Part shown: positions 8,793 through 17,262 of the stretch, piece after piece
Position numbering within the stretch: position 1 is the stretch's first letter
Layout of the letters: every line of letters starts with the position of its first letter
From: Treponema_C sp050937815
GTDB lineage: Bacteria; Spirochaetota; Spirochaetia; Treponematales; Treponemataceae
Assembly (NCBI RefSeq): GCF_050937815.1
Contig: NZ_JACDIJ010000010.1
Span: 1 to 64,000, forward strand
DNA length: 64,000 nucleotides
Reading direction: 5' to 3'
Made by a program: the position numbers and the translations under genes
The notes under the pieces: generated by a model
Seen by the model: only the letters and a program-made list of their open reading frames with translations
The model's database searches: none
Told to the model about the DNA's origin: nothing

Positions 8793-9427
8793 TCAGGCAA
8801 TCTCCCGCCGAAAAGCGTATTCGCAAGCTCTTCGCTGTGCATATCGCGTATTTCGGCTGTCAGTTCGCCGATTGTAACACGGCATTTTTTTGTTTTATCT
8901 TCCGTTTCTATAAGCATTCCGTCGGCACAGCCGTATTCGGATTTTAAAAAGCTTGCCGTTTCAGGATTCATTTCCGTACATTCAAGGATTTTAACCCCGC
9001 TTAAAGTTTTTTCAGCCGTTTTTTTCATATCTGTAAGCGGAAATCCGCATACTTGTATACGTATCGACTGTCCGCTCAGTGCGGGTGCATAACGTTTTAA
9101 TAGCCGGCCGATTAAATCTGTTTTTTCGCTTTCCGGTAAGCTTTTTAAAAAGGCCGTAATAGCCGAAGCAACGGCCGTATGTTCAAAAGAAACGCGGTAT
9201 CTTTGTTTTTCAAGCGGGAATGCCGCTTCCATATCCTTTGCAAAAGCGGCGGTTTTTCCCTCATAAAAAGCTTTTTTTTCTTTGCGTATGCTTTCAACGC
9301 GGTTTTGAACGTCCGCCAATATTTTTTTACATTCGGATTCCGAATTGACTAAAATGCGTTCCGCTTTTTTTCGGGTATCCTCGAGTATTTCTTTATCAAG
9401 AATTTCGGTTGAACGGAGTTCTTCCAT
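8789..9427 (-). CDS. atpE: V-type ATPase subunit E (peripheral stalk)
   Basis: 212 residues. The N-terminal 70 residues are a charged helix (KEILEDTRKKAERILVNSES) that pairs with the G/H subunit to form the outer stalk. The C-terminal globular part, from about 110, binds the head. Sequence conservation in this family is low, so the assignment rests on size, helix pattern and position directly before subunit A. It follows subunit F by 17 bases. Confidence 0.8.
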   Translation of the reverse strand: MEELRSTEILDKEILEDTRKKAERILVNSESECKKILADVQNRVESIRKEKKAFYEGKTAAFAKDMEAAFPLEKQRYRVSFEHTAVASAITAFLKSLPESEKTDLIGRLLKRYAPALSGQSIRIQVCGFPLTDMKKTAEKTLSGVKILECTEMNPETASFLKSEYGCADGMLIETEDKTKKCRVTIGELTAEIRDMHSEELANTLFGGRLPE

Positions 9428-9444
9428 AATACATCCTACCTGTT

Positions 9445-9783
9445 TTATACATGAATACCGATTGCTTCGCGGATGGCATCCGTCATGGTTTTTCGGCCTG
9501 CAAGATGTCCTTGAATGCCCGGTATTTCCACAATAAGAGGATAATCTCCGCGCATTTGCCAGTTAATCACTTCATCGGCAAGCATATCCGCGACTTGTTC
9601 GGTGATGATAAGTACTTTCGGGCGCTCTTCTTCCGCGGGGGCGCCGGTAATGGCCGTCCCCCTTCCGGTAACGCGGAAAAAAGAATCCAAAGCTTCGCTG
9701 CGGGTAACGGCGGCGCTGCCTTGTACGCCGACAAGGGCGAAGGCAAGTACCAATTCCCGCTCACCGATTACAAAGTATTTCAC
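9445..9783 (-). CDS. atpF: V-type ATPase subunit F (central stalk)
   Basis: 112 residues, the usual size. The family pattern is clear: FVIGERELVLAFALVGVQG near the start, then KVLIITEQVADM and a C-terminal amphipathic helix. Subunit F binds subunit D and helps couple rotation. It lies four bases after the proteolipid gene. Confidence 0.88.
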   Translation of the reverse strand: MKYFVIGERELVLAFALVGVQGSAAVTRSEALDSFFRVTGRGTAITGAPAEEERPKVLIITEQVADMLADEVINWQMRGDYPLIVEIPGIQGHLAGRKTMTDAIREAIGIHV

Positions 9784-9787
9784 AATC

Positions 9788-10090
9788 TTATAAAATGATA
9801 ATAAGCAAGGCTACAAGGAAGCCCCACAAACAAATACCTTCGGCCAAACCGACGAAGGGAAGGGCTTTACCGGAAAGTTCGGCGTTTTCGCTCATAGCTC
9901 CCATAGCGGCCGCTCCGATTTTACCTACAGCCATGCCGCCGGCTATACAGGCAAAACCTACTGCCAAAGCGGCTGCAATATATTTTGCGATACCGACTGT
10001 TGCGGCGGCATCGGCTTTGCCTTGTGCAAACACCGAAACCGTTACGGTTAAAAGCATCAATGCCGCAATTGCAATTGATTTTCGATTCAT
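9788..10090 (-). CDS. atpK: V-type ATPase proteolipid (rotor ring) subunit K
   Basis: 100 residues. Residues 1-24 are a hydrophobic segment ending VSVFAQG that looks like a cleavable signal peptide. The mature part is one helical hairpin: a Gly/Ala-rich helix (about 35-62) and a second helix with the ion-binding carboxylate in GLAEGICLWGFLV. Two-helix proteolipids of about 80 residues are usual for this type of ring. Whether the ion is H+ or Na+ cannot be settled here; no Gln partner residue is obvious in the first helix. Confidence 0.93.
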   Translation of the reverse strand: MNRKSIAIAALMLLTVTVSVFAQGKADAAATVGIAKYIAAALAVGFACIAGGMAVGKIGAAAMGAMSENAELSGKALPFVGLAEGICLWGFLVALLIIIL

Positions 10091-10107
10091 ACGATACTCC
10101 TCTATAT

Positions 10108-12075
10108 TTATTTATATTTAAATCGGAACGGCGTAAATTCCCGTCCGGTTTCCGTAAAAAATTTGGAAAAGAACTCATAGTACTGCAATCGGATAACTTG
10201 AATGGCTACAATCATGCCTTCAAGTACAATGACTACCGCATTTCCCAATATTTGCACTAAAAGGCCTCCGGCTCCTCCTATAAGTTCGGTCATCGTAAAA
10301 ATGATAAAACCCAAAACCGCGTGTGCAAGGGCAAAGGCGCCGACACGTAAAAAACTGACCGAATTGGATAAATAGCTTGATACGATTTCGAGGATTTCGA
10401 CGACGCCTTCAATAAAGGCGCTTCCGATACCGTTCGGGAAAATCGGGCGGTGTCCTTCAACCAAGGCGCCTAAGGGATGGGCGAAAAAGACGCCGAAAAG
10501 CGTAATGCCGATAGCAATCCAATCGTAAATCTTCGGAGAGCTTCCGAAAGCTCCGATGCGTACTGCCATGGATACGACATACCAAAAAAAGAGGGCTCCC
10601 GACAAGCCTGTTTTACCGAAGAGGGCATGAGCGCGTTTCCCAAGCATAAAATTATTCGCAATATTGATAATCAAGCCGATTGAGTTGATGATAAAGCCTA
10701 CGCCGATGGTAAACAAAAAGAACATAAAAAGCTTATCTATAGCGCTTGCCGAGGGCATAAGGTGCAGGATATGGTCGTGCGGTTCGCCGAATAAGCCGGT
10801 TAAAAAACGGCTGACGGGAATTAAAAGTTCGCCGTTTGCAAAAAATTCGCCCGTTAAAATACCCATTACCGTGCTGCTGCAGCCTATTGCTACAAAGATG
10901 GGACCGAATTGCGGCGAAACGGGGAATTTTTTTATAACCCCTTTCAGCATTAAAATACCGATGAGGATAAAGACAAGCCCTTGCCCCGCATCGCCGAACA
11001 TAATACCGAATAAAAGCGTAAAAAAGAAGGCGACAAAGGGGGTGGGGTCTATGGTGCCGTACAGGGGCGCGCCGTAGCTGAAAATAAGGCGTTCAAAGTT
11101 GCCGACCAATTTACCGTGGGTTAATTTTACGGGAACTTTTTCGCGCCCCGACGTTACCGAGGGAACTTCACCCGGATTATATTGACGCAGGGCGATGCGG
11201 CCTTCGGTTAAATTGTCCAAATCCTTCATAATGGAAGAACTCATCGGGGCGGGAACCCAGCCGGTTATTCTGTATACAAGCTGTGTAGATTCAAGTTTTG
11301 ATTGCACTTCTTGTACTTGTGCACCGATCGAAAAACAACGCAAAAGGCGCAGTAATTCGGCTTTATGTGTGTGCGCGTAGTTTCTGCGCTCTTGTATTAC
11401 TTCTTCGAGTTTTTTCCGTTCTTCTTGGGTTTGCTCTTTCATACCTTCAAGAACGTCGTCGGGAATACCTTTAAAATCCTTAGGGATTTCAAGCGGAACA
11501 AAACCGTAGCGCCGCAACTCGGAATCGAGGGCAAAGCGGCCTTTTTTTGAAGAAGCGGCAAGAATGCGGGTTTTATCTTCTCCCAGCGGCATAATAACGG
11601 CGCGCTGCCCGACGTTAAATATAAGGTCGTCCAAAACGGCAGGATCTATTTTTCCGATACGCAGCGATAAAAACGATAAGTGTTCCAATTCCGCATAAGC
11701 GACCTTTAAATTCGAAAAAGCAAGCGCTTCTTTATATGCATCGTCAACCCGTTTTTTCGATTCGGAAACAGCCAATTCTCTTTGCCGCAAATCTTCAACG
11801 GCACTGCTCATAGTAAGGGCGGAATCGATGTCTTCCTGTTCGGGCAAACGTGATAAAGGATCATAATCATGGGCATCTTCGATATTCAGGTATGAACGAA
11901 ACGTTTGCAGTTTTTCAAATAAATCCCGAAAAGTGTTTTGAACGTGGTTTTGACTGTCCGTCGTTCCCGTTTGAAATTCGAAGTTGCCGTTTTTTCCCAA
12001 ATATTCGATAACGCGGCTTATGTCTTCTTTTAAAATCATAAGTTCAAGAAGCCGCATTGCCGTTGTCTTTGCCAT
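10108..12075 (-). CDS. atpI: V-type ATPase subunit I (membrane stator a-subunit)
   Basis: 655 residues. The cytoplasmic N-terminal half (to about 320) begins MAKTTAMRLLELMILKEDIS, and the C-terminal half has seven to eight membrane helices. The conserved patch with SYLSNSVSFLRVGAFALAH contains the essential Arg of the ion half-channel. I chose the start at 12075 because GGAGGA sits just upstream; the earlier ATG at 12096 gives seven extra residues unlike the family. It follows subunit C by 30 bases and precedes the proteolipid. Confidence 0.95.
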   Translation of the reverse strand: MAKTTAMRLLELMILKEDISRVIEYLGKNGNFEFQTGTTDSQNHVQNTFRDLFEKLQTFRSYLNIEDAHDYDPLSRLPEQEDIDSALTMSSAVEDLRQRELAVSESKKRVDDAYKEALAFSNLKVAYAELEHLSFLSLRIGKIDPAVLDDLIFNVGQRAVIMPLGEDKTRILAASSKKGRFALDSELRRYGFVPLEIPKDFKGIPDDVLEGMKEQTQEERKKLEEVIQERRNYAHTHKAELLRLLRCFSIGAQVQEVQSKLESTQLVYRITGWVPAPMSSSIMKDLDNLTEGRIALRQYNPGEVPSVTSGREKVPVKLTHGKLVGNFERLIFSYGAPLYGTIDPTPFVAFFFTLLFGIMFGDAGQGLVFILIGILMLKGVIKKFPVSPQFGPIFVAIGCSSTVMGILTGEFFANGELLIPVSRFLTGLFGEPHDHILHLMPSASAIDKLFMFFLFTIGVGFIINSIGLIINIANNFMLGKRAHALFGKTGLSGALFFWYVVSMAVRIGAFGSSPKIYDWIAIGITLFGVFFAHPLGALVEGHRPIFPNGIGSAFIEGVVEILEIVSSYLSNSVSFLRVGAFALAHAVLGFIIFTMTELIGGAGGLLVQILGNAVVIVLEGMIVAIQVIRLQYYEFFSKFFTETGREFTPFRFKYK

Positions 12076-12105
12076 ACATCCTCCGGGGCTGTACACCCTT
12101 CCGTA

Positions 12106-13095
12106 CTATTTTATCAAAACCTCTGTATTTAAACGCATCCCTTCGGCGGCGGTGCGTATACAGTTAAGTTCATGTTCTTTTATTTTAAACCACGTTACCA
12201 ATACGTTTGCGGTAAACGGATAACGGTGAAACGAATTAAGAGCTTTACGGTTTAAATATACCGATGCCGATTGCTGAATACGCCGCGGGTCCAAATTCCA
12301 TACCGTACCTTCTTCACCCGAATTGATAAGAGCTGCATACTTCCAATCGGCCCAATCCTGCCACGTGTCGACCGCTTTATCCAAAATGCGTACCGCTTCA
12401 CCTGCCAAACGGTCGTGTTTGTCGGGATTGTCGTTTTCTCCGGCCAAGCGTCCTATGATTTCTTCTTTATTCATTCCGTAATACACGGCAAGACGTATTG
12501 CCCAAATGCAGTTTTCAAGAACTATATACTCGCCGATTAAACGTTCCACCGGTTCGCGTTCTTTTTTAGGCAGAAGATGCACCGATTCCCATAATTCGCG
12601 GATATATTGAAGGTCAAGCCGTCTGTCCATTTCGTGCTGGGTTTCCCATGTAGGAACGGTATCATACCATGCTATCGGCGAATCTTTGGTAATTGCGGCA
12701 ATGTCGGGCCATGCTTTGCAATGCAACGCCGAGTATTTTCCTATATCGGAAAGCGCCGGCGGTTCTTTTTTCCCTTCACAGAGGGCTGCGGCGATATCTT
12801 TTATATTATTGTAGTCGTAAAAACGCAATAATTGAATTAAAACGGGATCCGGCCTGTCGTAAGAATCCAAAAGAATGATAAAATCGGAAATAAAAGTTTG
12901 TTCGGCTTTTTCTTCGATTTGCTTTGCAAGCAAAGCTTCGGGTATTAAAGGTACTTCCGTTTTAAATAAAAGCGTCCATAAATCGCTTAGGCTGCGTGCG
13001 GCAAAGAGTTTATCCGCCCGCGCTCCGATAAATGATTTGGAAAGCATTCCGCACGCTTTTGCATATACATAAGCCGCCGCACTTGAGCTGTCCAT
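12106..13095 (-). CDS. atpC: V-type ATPase subunit C (AC39-like ring adaptor)
   Basis: 329 residues. The family is recognised by size, high helix content, the N-terminal phrase AAYVYAKACGMLSKSFIG and position between the stalk subunit and subunit I. It forms the socket between the central stalk and the rotor ring. Sequence conservation is weak, so the call depends partly on context. It starts one base after the G/H-like gene's stop. Confidence 0.82.
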   Translation of the reverse strand: MDSSSAAAYVYAKACGMLSKSFIGARADKLFAARSLSDLWTLLFKTEVPLIPEALLAKQIEEKAEQTFISDFIILLDSYDRPDPVLIQLLRFYDYNNIKDIAAALCEGKKEPPALSDIGKYSALHCKAWPDIAAITKDSPIAWYDTVPTWETQHEMDRRLDLQYIRELWESVHLLPKKEREPVERLIGEYIVLENCIWAIRLAVYYGMNKEEIIGRLAGENDNPDKHDRLAGEAVRILDKAVDTWQDWADWKYAALINSGEEGTVWNLDPRRIQQSASVYLNRKALNSFHRYPFTANVLVTWFKIKEHELNCIRTAAEGMRLNTEVLIK

Positions 13096-13096
13096 A

Positions 13097-13399
13097 TCAG
13101 GTCCCGAAAAATAATTTTTTTAACAAACCATTGAAAGCTGCCGTATCTTGCGGACAAGCTGCCAGCTCGTTTTTATAGGCGGAAAAGCCGGCACTGTATT
13201 TTTCTTTTAACTCACTGATAGATGTTTCAGTGTCGGTTTCCATTTGAGAAACAAGATCCTCGTATTGCCGCTTATAATCCGAATCCGCCTGCATACGGGC
13301 TTCGGCGGTGCGCCGGTCGGCTTCGGTTTGCGCGTCCATAAGCATTGAAGCGGCTTTGTGTTCTATTTCAATTAAATGAGTGAGGGTATCCGTTTCCAT
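13097..13399 (-). CDS. V-type ATPase peripheral stalk subunit G/H-like coiled coil
   Basis: 100 residues. The first 70 are charged, Ala-rich and helical (HLIEIEHKAASMLMDAQTEA), as in the G/H subunit that pairs with E. The C-terminal 30 residues, ending LLKKLFFGT, are non-helical. It is the first ATPase gene in transcription order, five bases after the ptsN-like gene. No sequence signature is decisive. Confidence 0.7.
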   Translation of the reverse strand: METDTLTHLIEIEHKAASMLMDAQTEADRRTAEARMQADSDYKRQYEDLVSQMETDTETSISELKEKYSAGFSAYKNELAACPQDTAAFNGLLKKLFFGT

Positions 13400-13404
13400 A
13401 ATTT

Positions 13405-13869
13405 CTAGTTCAGCTCTTTTTCGTATTTACACACCAAATCATACAAGGCTTCGGGGGTTTTTTGTTCCATAAGTGCCGTATAAAATTTGGGATTTCCCAA
13501 AAGTTTTGAAAGCCGCTTCAAAACCCGCAAGTGAAGTTCGGAACAATCGGCTGCCGATAGCAATAAAAACACAATATATACGGGATTACCGTCCAAGGCA
13601 TCGTAATCGATTCCCGTACGGGAAATTCCTATCGCACCGCGCACGTCTTTAACGGCGTTTGTTTTTCCGTGCGGAAGGGCGATCCCTTTCATAATACCGG
13701 TGCTCATCTTCGACTCACGCTCCCGGACGGCATCCAATGCGGCTGCGCGGTCGAGGGAGGGGCAGGCATTGACCAATTCTTCAATAAGTTCTTCAAAAAC
13801 TTCATCTTTATCTTCACTTTGAAGATCGATGTTTATAGATTTTGGACTAAATACCTTGCTTAAAAGCAT
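13405..13869 (-). CDS. PTS EIIA domain protein (PtsN/EIIA-Ntr type)
   Basis: 154 residues, the length of a single fructose/nitrogen-type EIIA domain. H67 in GIALPHGKT is the phosphorylated residue, and FLLLSAADCSELHLRVLKRL is the usual family segment. In spirochaetes such proteins are often regulatory and not part of a sugar permease; no EIIB or EIIC is present here. The start overlaps the secG stop by one base (TAATG) and the ATPase genes follow directly, so phospho-relay control of, or co-expression with, the ATPase is a reasonable inference. Confidence 0.88.
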   Translation of the reverse strand: MLLSKVFSPKSINIDLQSEDKDEVFEELIEELVNACPSLDRAAALDAVRERESKMSTGIMKGIALPHGKTNAVKDVRGAIGISRTGIDYDALDGNPVYIVFLLLSAADCSELHLRVLKRLSKLLGNPKFYTALMEQKTPEALYDLVCKYEKELN

Positions 13870-14249
13870 TATTGACCGTCCTGTACCGGAGCTGCCTGTG
13901 CGGGGTCTGGAAGTTTTTGCTCCGACTCTTCTTTATCGAGCCAAAATACACCGTCTTTTTCGCTGCTTTCCGCCGTTTGAATTTGCTGTGCCGCTGCATC
14001 CAAGTCGCCTACAGCCGGCGCTTTGTTTAAAAAAGCTACGACAAAACTGGTGACAAAAAACAGGGTTACCAGTACGTAAGTGGTTTTGGTGATAACCGTT
14101 TGAGAACGCGAACCGAAAGCAGCCGAATTACCGCTTCCAAATAAACCGCCGAGTCCGTCGCCGGCTTCGCTTTGAATAAGGACTATTCCTACAAGTAAAA
14201 TACAAATAATAACAAAAGCAATCAGTAAAATAATTCCGATAACACCCAT
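13869..14249 (-). CDS. secG: Preprotein translocase subunit SecG
   Basis: 126 residues from the ATG at 14249, which has GGAGAG upstream; the earlier in-frame ATG at 14333 lies in the promoter. Two membrane helices (about 2-22 and 46-66) flank the conserved cytoplasmic loop LIQSEAGDGLGGLFGSG. A polar tail of about 50 residues extends beyond most SecG proteins. SecG assists SecYEG in protein export. It is the first gene of the run that carries the V-ATPase. Confidence 0.92.
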   Translation of the reverse strand: MGVIGIILLIAFVIICILLVGIVLIQSEAGDGLGGLFGSGNSAAFGSRSQTVITKTTYVLVTLFFVTSFVVAFLNKAPAVGDLDAAAQQIQTAESSEKDGVFWLDKEESEQKLPDPAQAAPVQDGQ

Positions 14250-14304
14250 GAAACTCTCCAAAAAAGAAACGTTTTGTGCAGATATTAGTATAAAAAGTAT
14301 ACTT

Positions 14305-14333
14305 ATAATATCTGATATGTACCTTTTATGCAA
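14305..14333 (-). promoter_or_regulatory. Sigma-70-type promoter for secG and the V-ATPase run
   Basis: On the minus strand, TTGCAT (14333-14328), a 17-base spacer and TATTAT (14310-14305) precede secG by 56 bases. Confidence 0.6.
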
Positions 14334-14356
14334 GGGGTTATTGCGCTGTCAGCTTT

Positions 14357-14767
14357 TTAGCGTGATACGCCCAAGCGGTCTTTAAGGGCGGATTGTGCAA
14401 CTGCCGAAACATTTATTTTTGCCGCCGTTGCCATATCGTCAAGCCATTCGGGAAGGGTGATGTTGCGGCGGACATTGCGGCTTTTCTCTATTCTCCTAAA
14501 AGCTTCCAAATCAACATCGATAAGCGACACAAATGAGGGTCCGGCTTGTGCAAATTCACTGCTTTGCACATCGATATCTTTGATTGCGCGTGCAGGAGGC
14601 AATACCGATTTGTCGTACAATGCGTTACCCACGTAATCTTTAGCCATACCGATTGCATCGGCAAGCCCGTGTCCTTCCGTTGCCCCATCCAAGTCGGGGA
14701 TGCTCACTAAATATGTATCTTTTTTGTCACCGGTTTGCGTAAAAATTGCAGGATATACAACAGTCAT
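14357..14767 (-). CDS. hicB: HicB family antitoxin
   Basis: 136 residues from the ATG at 14767, which has GAGGG upstream; the extension to 14821 overlaps hicA and is not supported. The N-terminal part (YPAIFTQTGDKKDTYLVSIPDLDGATEGHG) is the partial RNase H-like fold that covers HicA. The C-terminus RRNITLPEWLDDMATAAKIN looks like a ribbon-helix-helix DNA-binding segment. It neutralises HicA and probably represses the pair. The order toxin then antitoxin is usual for hicAB. Confidence 0.9.
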   Translation of the reverse strand: MTVVYPAIFTQTGDKKDTYLVSIPDLDGATEGHGLADAIGMAKDYVGNALYDKSVLPPARAIKDIDVQSSEFAQAGPSFVSLIDVDLEAFRRIEKSRNVRRNITLPEWLDDMATAAKINVSAVAQSALKDRLGVSR

Positions 14768-14808
14768 AAAACCCTCTTTGAAAATGTCTTTTTTTGAAAA
14801 AAGCGGAA

Positions 14809-14979
14809 TTAAAGTGCCCATTTCTTGATAATTTTTTTTGCCAAAAGTTCGTTTATTTCCGTATGCCGCGGTATCTGTTCTTCATCATTGCCGCATTTGT
14901 AAATGTCATGCTTACCGCCGTGTCGATAAAAAATGAATCCTTTTGCTTCAAGCTTTTTTATCAAGTCTTTCCGCTTCAC
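14809..14979 (-). CDS. hicA: HicA family mRNA interferase toxin
   Basis: 56 residues from GTG at 14979 (KRKDLIKKLEAKGFIFYRHG). The family fold is a small double-stranded-RNA-binding-like domain, and the catalytic His is in GGKHDIYK. I prefer this start to the GTG at 14994 because HicA proteins begin with this Lys-rich helix and because a promoter -10 box ends exactly six bases before it. No Shine-Dalgarno sequence exists, so the mRNA may be leaderless. hicB starts 41 bases after its stop. Confidence 0.85.
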   Translation of the reverse strand: MKRKDLIKKLEAKGFIFYRHGGKHDIYKCGNDEEQIPRHTEINELLAKKIIKKWAL

Positions 14980-14985
14980 AATAAC

Positions 14986-15015
14986 AGTATACACATTTTA
15001 TGCGCATTCTGTCAA
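14986..15015 (-). promoter_or_regulatory. Promoter of hicAB, placed for a leaderless mRNA
   Basis: On the minus strand, TTGACA (15015-15010), an 18-base spacer and TATACT (14991-14986) are followed by GTTATT and then the hicA GTG. Transcription would start about at the G of the start codon. Confidence 0.7.
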
Positions 15016-15105
15016 ATCGTAAAAACGAATATACAATGTGATTAACTGATAAAATTCGGCAAATGTGATATGATAAAAATCAATAATTTGCAAAAAGGGG
15101 AAAAA

Positions 15106-15564
15106 ATGAACGTTTATATTCAAAACGTATTTAATTGTTCGGCACGGAATCTGTTTGAAGAAGTTCAAAAGACGGAAAACTTCTTTTATGTAACAAGGCA
15201 CTTGGTACGCTTTGTGCCGCGCGATTGTACGGTCGGTACGGTTTGGAAAGACGGAGCCTATCTAATGAATATGTACTTTTTGGGCTTTTTGCCTTTAGGC
15301 TCTCAATATATAGATATTCAGCTTGATAAAGCGAATATGAGTGTGCATGACAGGGGACACAGCAAGCTGATTCCGAAGTGGCATCATCTTATCCGGATTC
15401 AAGAGGCGGGAGAAGCACAGGCCCTGTATTCGGACTGCATTGATATAGATGCGGGACTGTTGACTCTTCCCGTTGTTTTATTTGCACGCTGCTTTTTTTA
15501 TTATCGGTATCGCCGATGGAAAAAATTCGTAAATCGGAGATTCGGAACGGGTGTTGTGCTTTGA
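15106..15564 (+). CDS. Unknown protein, possibly of the SRPBCC (START-like) fold
   Basis: 152 residues from the ATG at 15106, which has AAAGGGG upstream. The opening strand MNVYIQNVFNCSARNLFEEV followed by a helix, and the W-x-D-G-x-Y motif VWKDGAYLM, resemble small polyketide-cyclase/START-like proteins that hold a hydrophobic ligand. A hydrophobic stretch near the C-terminus (LLTLPVVLFARCFFYY) and a basic tail suggest membrane contact. It lies alone between hicAB and a PIN gene. The function is unknown. Confidence 0.5.
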   Translation: MNVYIQNVFNCSARNLFEEVQKTENFFYVTRHLVRFVPRDCTVGTVWKDGAYLMNMYFLGFLPLGSQYIDIQLDKANMSVHDRGHSKLIPKWHHLIRIQEAGEAQALYSDCIDIDAGLLTLPVVLFARCFFYYRYRRWKKFVNRRFGTGVVL

Positions 15565-15581
15565 AAGCTGAATCTCCTTGG

Positions 15582-15980
15582 TTATTCGACCCAATTTACA
15601 AGCCGGACATCTTTTAGATGAGAAAAGTGTTTTGTATTATTTGTAACAAGTATTGCATTTTTTCGAATAGCAAGGCAGCCTATAAGAATATCGTCATCAT
15701 CAATTAGATTTCCTTGCTTTTTCAAGAATGCATATTGTTTTGCGGATTCTCTGAGACTTTGTAAATCCATATATTCAATACCGCAGGTTTGAGCGAAGAA
15801 TTCAAATCCGTTTTTTTGTTTTTTAGGATCCGTATATTCAAATCCGCGAAGCACTTCATAATAAACCAAATCGGGAATTCTGACAGACTCGAAAGTATAT
15901 GCGTTTTTAAATGCTGCAAGTACGCTTGAATGACCGTTCAATAAATCAATGATTACATTTGTATCAAGGAAGTAGGTCAT
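15582..15980 (-). CDS. PIN-domain toxin (VapC-like)
   Basis: 132 residues, full length for a PIN ribonuclease. The acidic residues are visible: D6 in FLDTNVII, E43-region in VYYEVLRGF, and the DDD of LIDDDDILIG with a later N/D in LVTNNTKHF. Such toxins cleave RNA, often initiator tRNA. Its start overlaps the antitoxin stop by four bases, so the pair is translationally coupled. Confidence 0.88.
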   Translation of the reverse strand: MTYFLDTNVIIDLLNGHSSVLAAFKNAYTFESVRIPDLVYYEVLRGFEYTDPKKQKNGFEFFAQTCGIEYMDLQSLRESAKQYAFLKKQGNLIDDDDILIGCLAIRKNAILVTNNTKHFSHLKDVRLVNWVE

Positions 15981-16189
15981 GCGTGTTCCCTGAATTTGAG
16001 TCCGCAGCAGGAACGCAGTTCATCCGCTTCCGAATCCGACAGAGTACCGAATATGTTATCGACAAAGGCAAAATCAACGGATTTTTTAGACTGATAAATG
16101 CTGCCGATTTTATTCAGATATACGGAAACTTCTTCCAATGCCGCTTCCGGTAAAGCCCTGATTTGTTTTTCCAAAACTTCGTAAGACAT
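15977..16189 (-). CDS. Antitoxin partner of the PIN toxin
   Basis: 70 residues. The helical start MSYEVLEKQIRALPEAALEE resembles the N-terminus of DUF2281-type and other small antitoxins, and the C-terminus is acidic and likely wraps the toxin. No DNA-binding motif can be named with certainty. GGAGG precedes the start. The call rests mainly on size and on the overlap with the PIN gene. Confidence 0.75.
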   Translation of the reverse strand: MSYEVLEKQIRALPEAALEEVSVYLNKIGSIYQSKKSVDFAFVDNIFGTLSDSEADELRSCCGLKFREHA

Positions 16190-16321
16190 TCATACCTCCG
16201 TCTCCCTATACTATAGCATATTTTCAGAAATTTAACATTAATTTTAAAATTTATTGAGAGAAAATTTATGATTTGCGCATTAAACTAAGCGGCGCTGTTT
16301 CAGGCGTTTACTTTACTCGCC

Positions 16322-17098
16322 TTATTTTACACCCCTACTCTTTTTAATAAAGGCGGTTAAGTCTTTGCAAAATTGTTCGGAGTGAAGGGTAAAAGACTCG
16401 CCATGACCTTGACCGGGAACTTCAACGAATTCGGTTTTGGGGAAGATTTTTTTAATATAGGCGATATCCCATGCGCGTGCTTTTTTTTCGGCTTCGCCGT
16501 AACGGTATTGTACGGGGCATGACGGCTGAGGTACGGGGTTTGGCATAGAGTAATTATTGCAGGAATAAAACGAGCGCCATATTGTTTTAGAACTCATGGA
16601 CGCAAACACTTTTCGAATATATGCGACATCATCATCCGAGAACTTTTCGGGGTCAACCATCCTCCGCAGTGCTTTAAGGCTTGCATGCTTTCCTATCATA
16701 AGCATACACCAGTCGCGAACGCCGATAAGATAGGTCAGCGGTTTGGGCAGCTGATAGGGTGTGATGCCGCCGTCAATGACTGCGCAGTCCGCTTCAATTT
16801 TTTGTTCCGCAAGCATCCGGGTGACAACGCCTCCGCCCATCGAACAGCCGAACAGGCAGGCAATGCGTTTTTGCCCGCGTTCTATAAGCAGCTTTGCGGC
16901 TTCGGAAGCAATATCTTCGACGCTTGTGTACGTGCTTTCCGGCCGGTCGGGGTCAAGACCGGGCATTGCGGGAATTACAAGATGATATTCTTTTTCAAGA
17001 GTCGGTATGACGTATTCAAAAATATCCCACCATACGCCCAGAGGGTGAAACATGAGTATGGTATCGTTATGCTCCGTTCCGAATTCATGGATTGTCAT
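16322..17098 (-). CDS. Alpha/beta hydrolase
   Basis: 258 residues from the ATG at 17098. The nucleophile elbow is GCSMGGG (Ser nucleophile) and the catalytic His is in GQGHGES. The oxyanion region is MFHPLGVWWD. The family includes esterases and lactonases; the substrate is unknown. The start overlaps the stop of a truncated vapC (ATGA), and no Shine-Dalgarno sequence is seen, so its translation probably depends on that upstream frame. The 29 extra residues reached from 17185 are vapC sequence in the wrong frame and should not be included. Confidence 0.85.
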   Translation of the reverse strand: MTIHEFGTEHNDTILMFHPLGVWWDIFEYVIPTLEKEYHLVIPAMPGLDPDRPESTYTSVEDIASEAAKLLIERGQKRIACLFGCSMGGGVVTRMLAEQKIEADCAVIDGGITPYQLPKPLTYLIGVRDWCMLMIGKHASLKALRRMVDPEKFSDDDVAYIRKVFASMSSKTIWRSFYSCNNYSMPNPVPQPSCPVQYRYGEAEKKARAWDIAYIKKIFPKTEFVEVPGQGHGESFTLHSEQFCKDLTAFIKKSRGVK

Positions 17099-17262
17099 TT
17101 TTTTACGTGATATGCACTTTTTGCAGCCCCGTGCTCCATTTCGGCAACACTGATAGATGATAAAAATACTTCGTGCGGATTGCATTGTCTGATGCGCTTT
17201 CTGAGAGCCGGATATTTATTTTTGATAAGAAAAATACAAATATTGGTATCCAATAAATACAT
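17095..17262 (-). pseudogene. VapC-like PIN toxin truncated to 55 residues
   Basis: The frame begins MYLLDTNICIFLIKNKYPAL, the normal start of a VapC with its first catalytic Asp, and continues through SSISVAEMEHGAAKS, which holds the second acidic residue. It stops after KK at TGA, exactly where the hydrolase ATG begins. A full VapC is about 130 residues, so the C-terminal half with the last acidic residues is absent. The start overlaps the vapB stop by one base (TAATG). It is too short for common gene callers and is probably inactive as a nuclease. Confidence 0.8.

Noticed and set aside
17099..17185. Hydrolase N-terminal extension of 29 residues
   Set aside because: This is vapC DNA read in the wrong frame; hydrolases of this type start at MTIHEFG.
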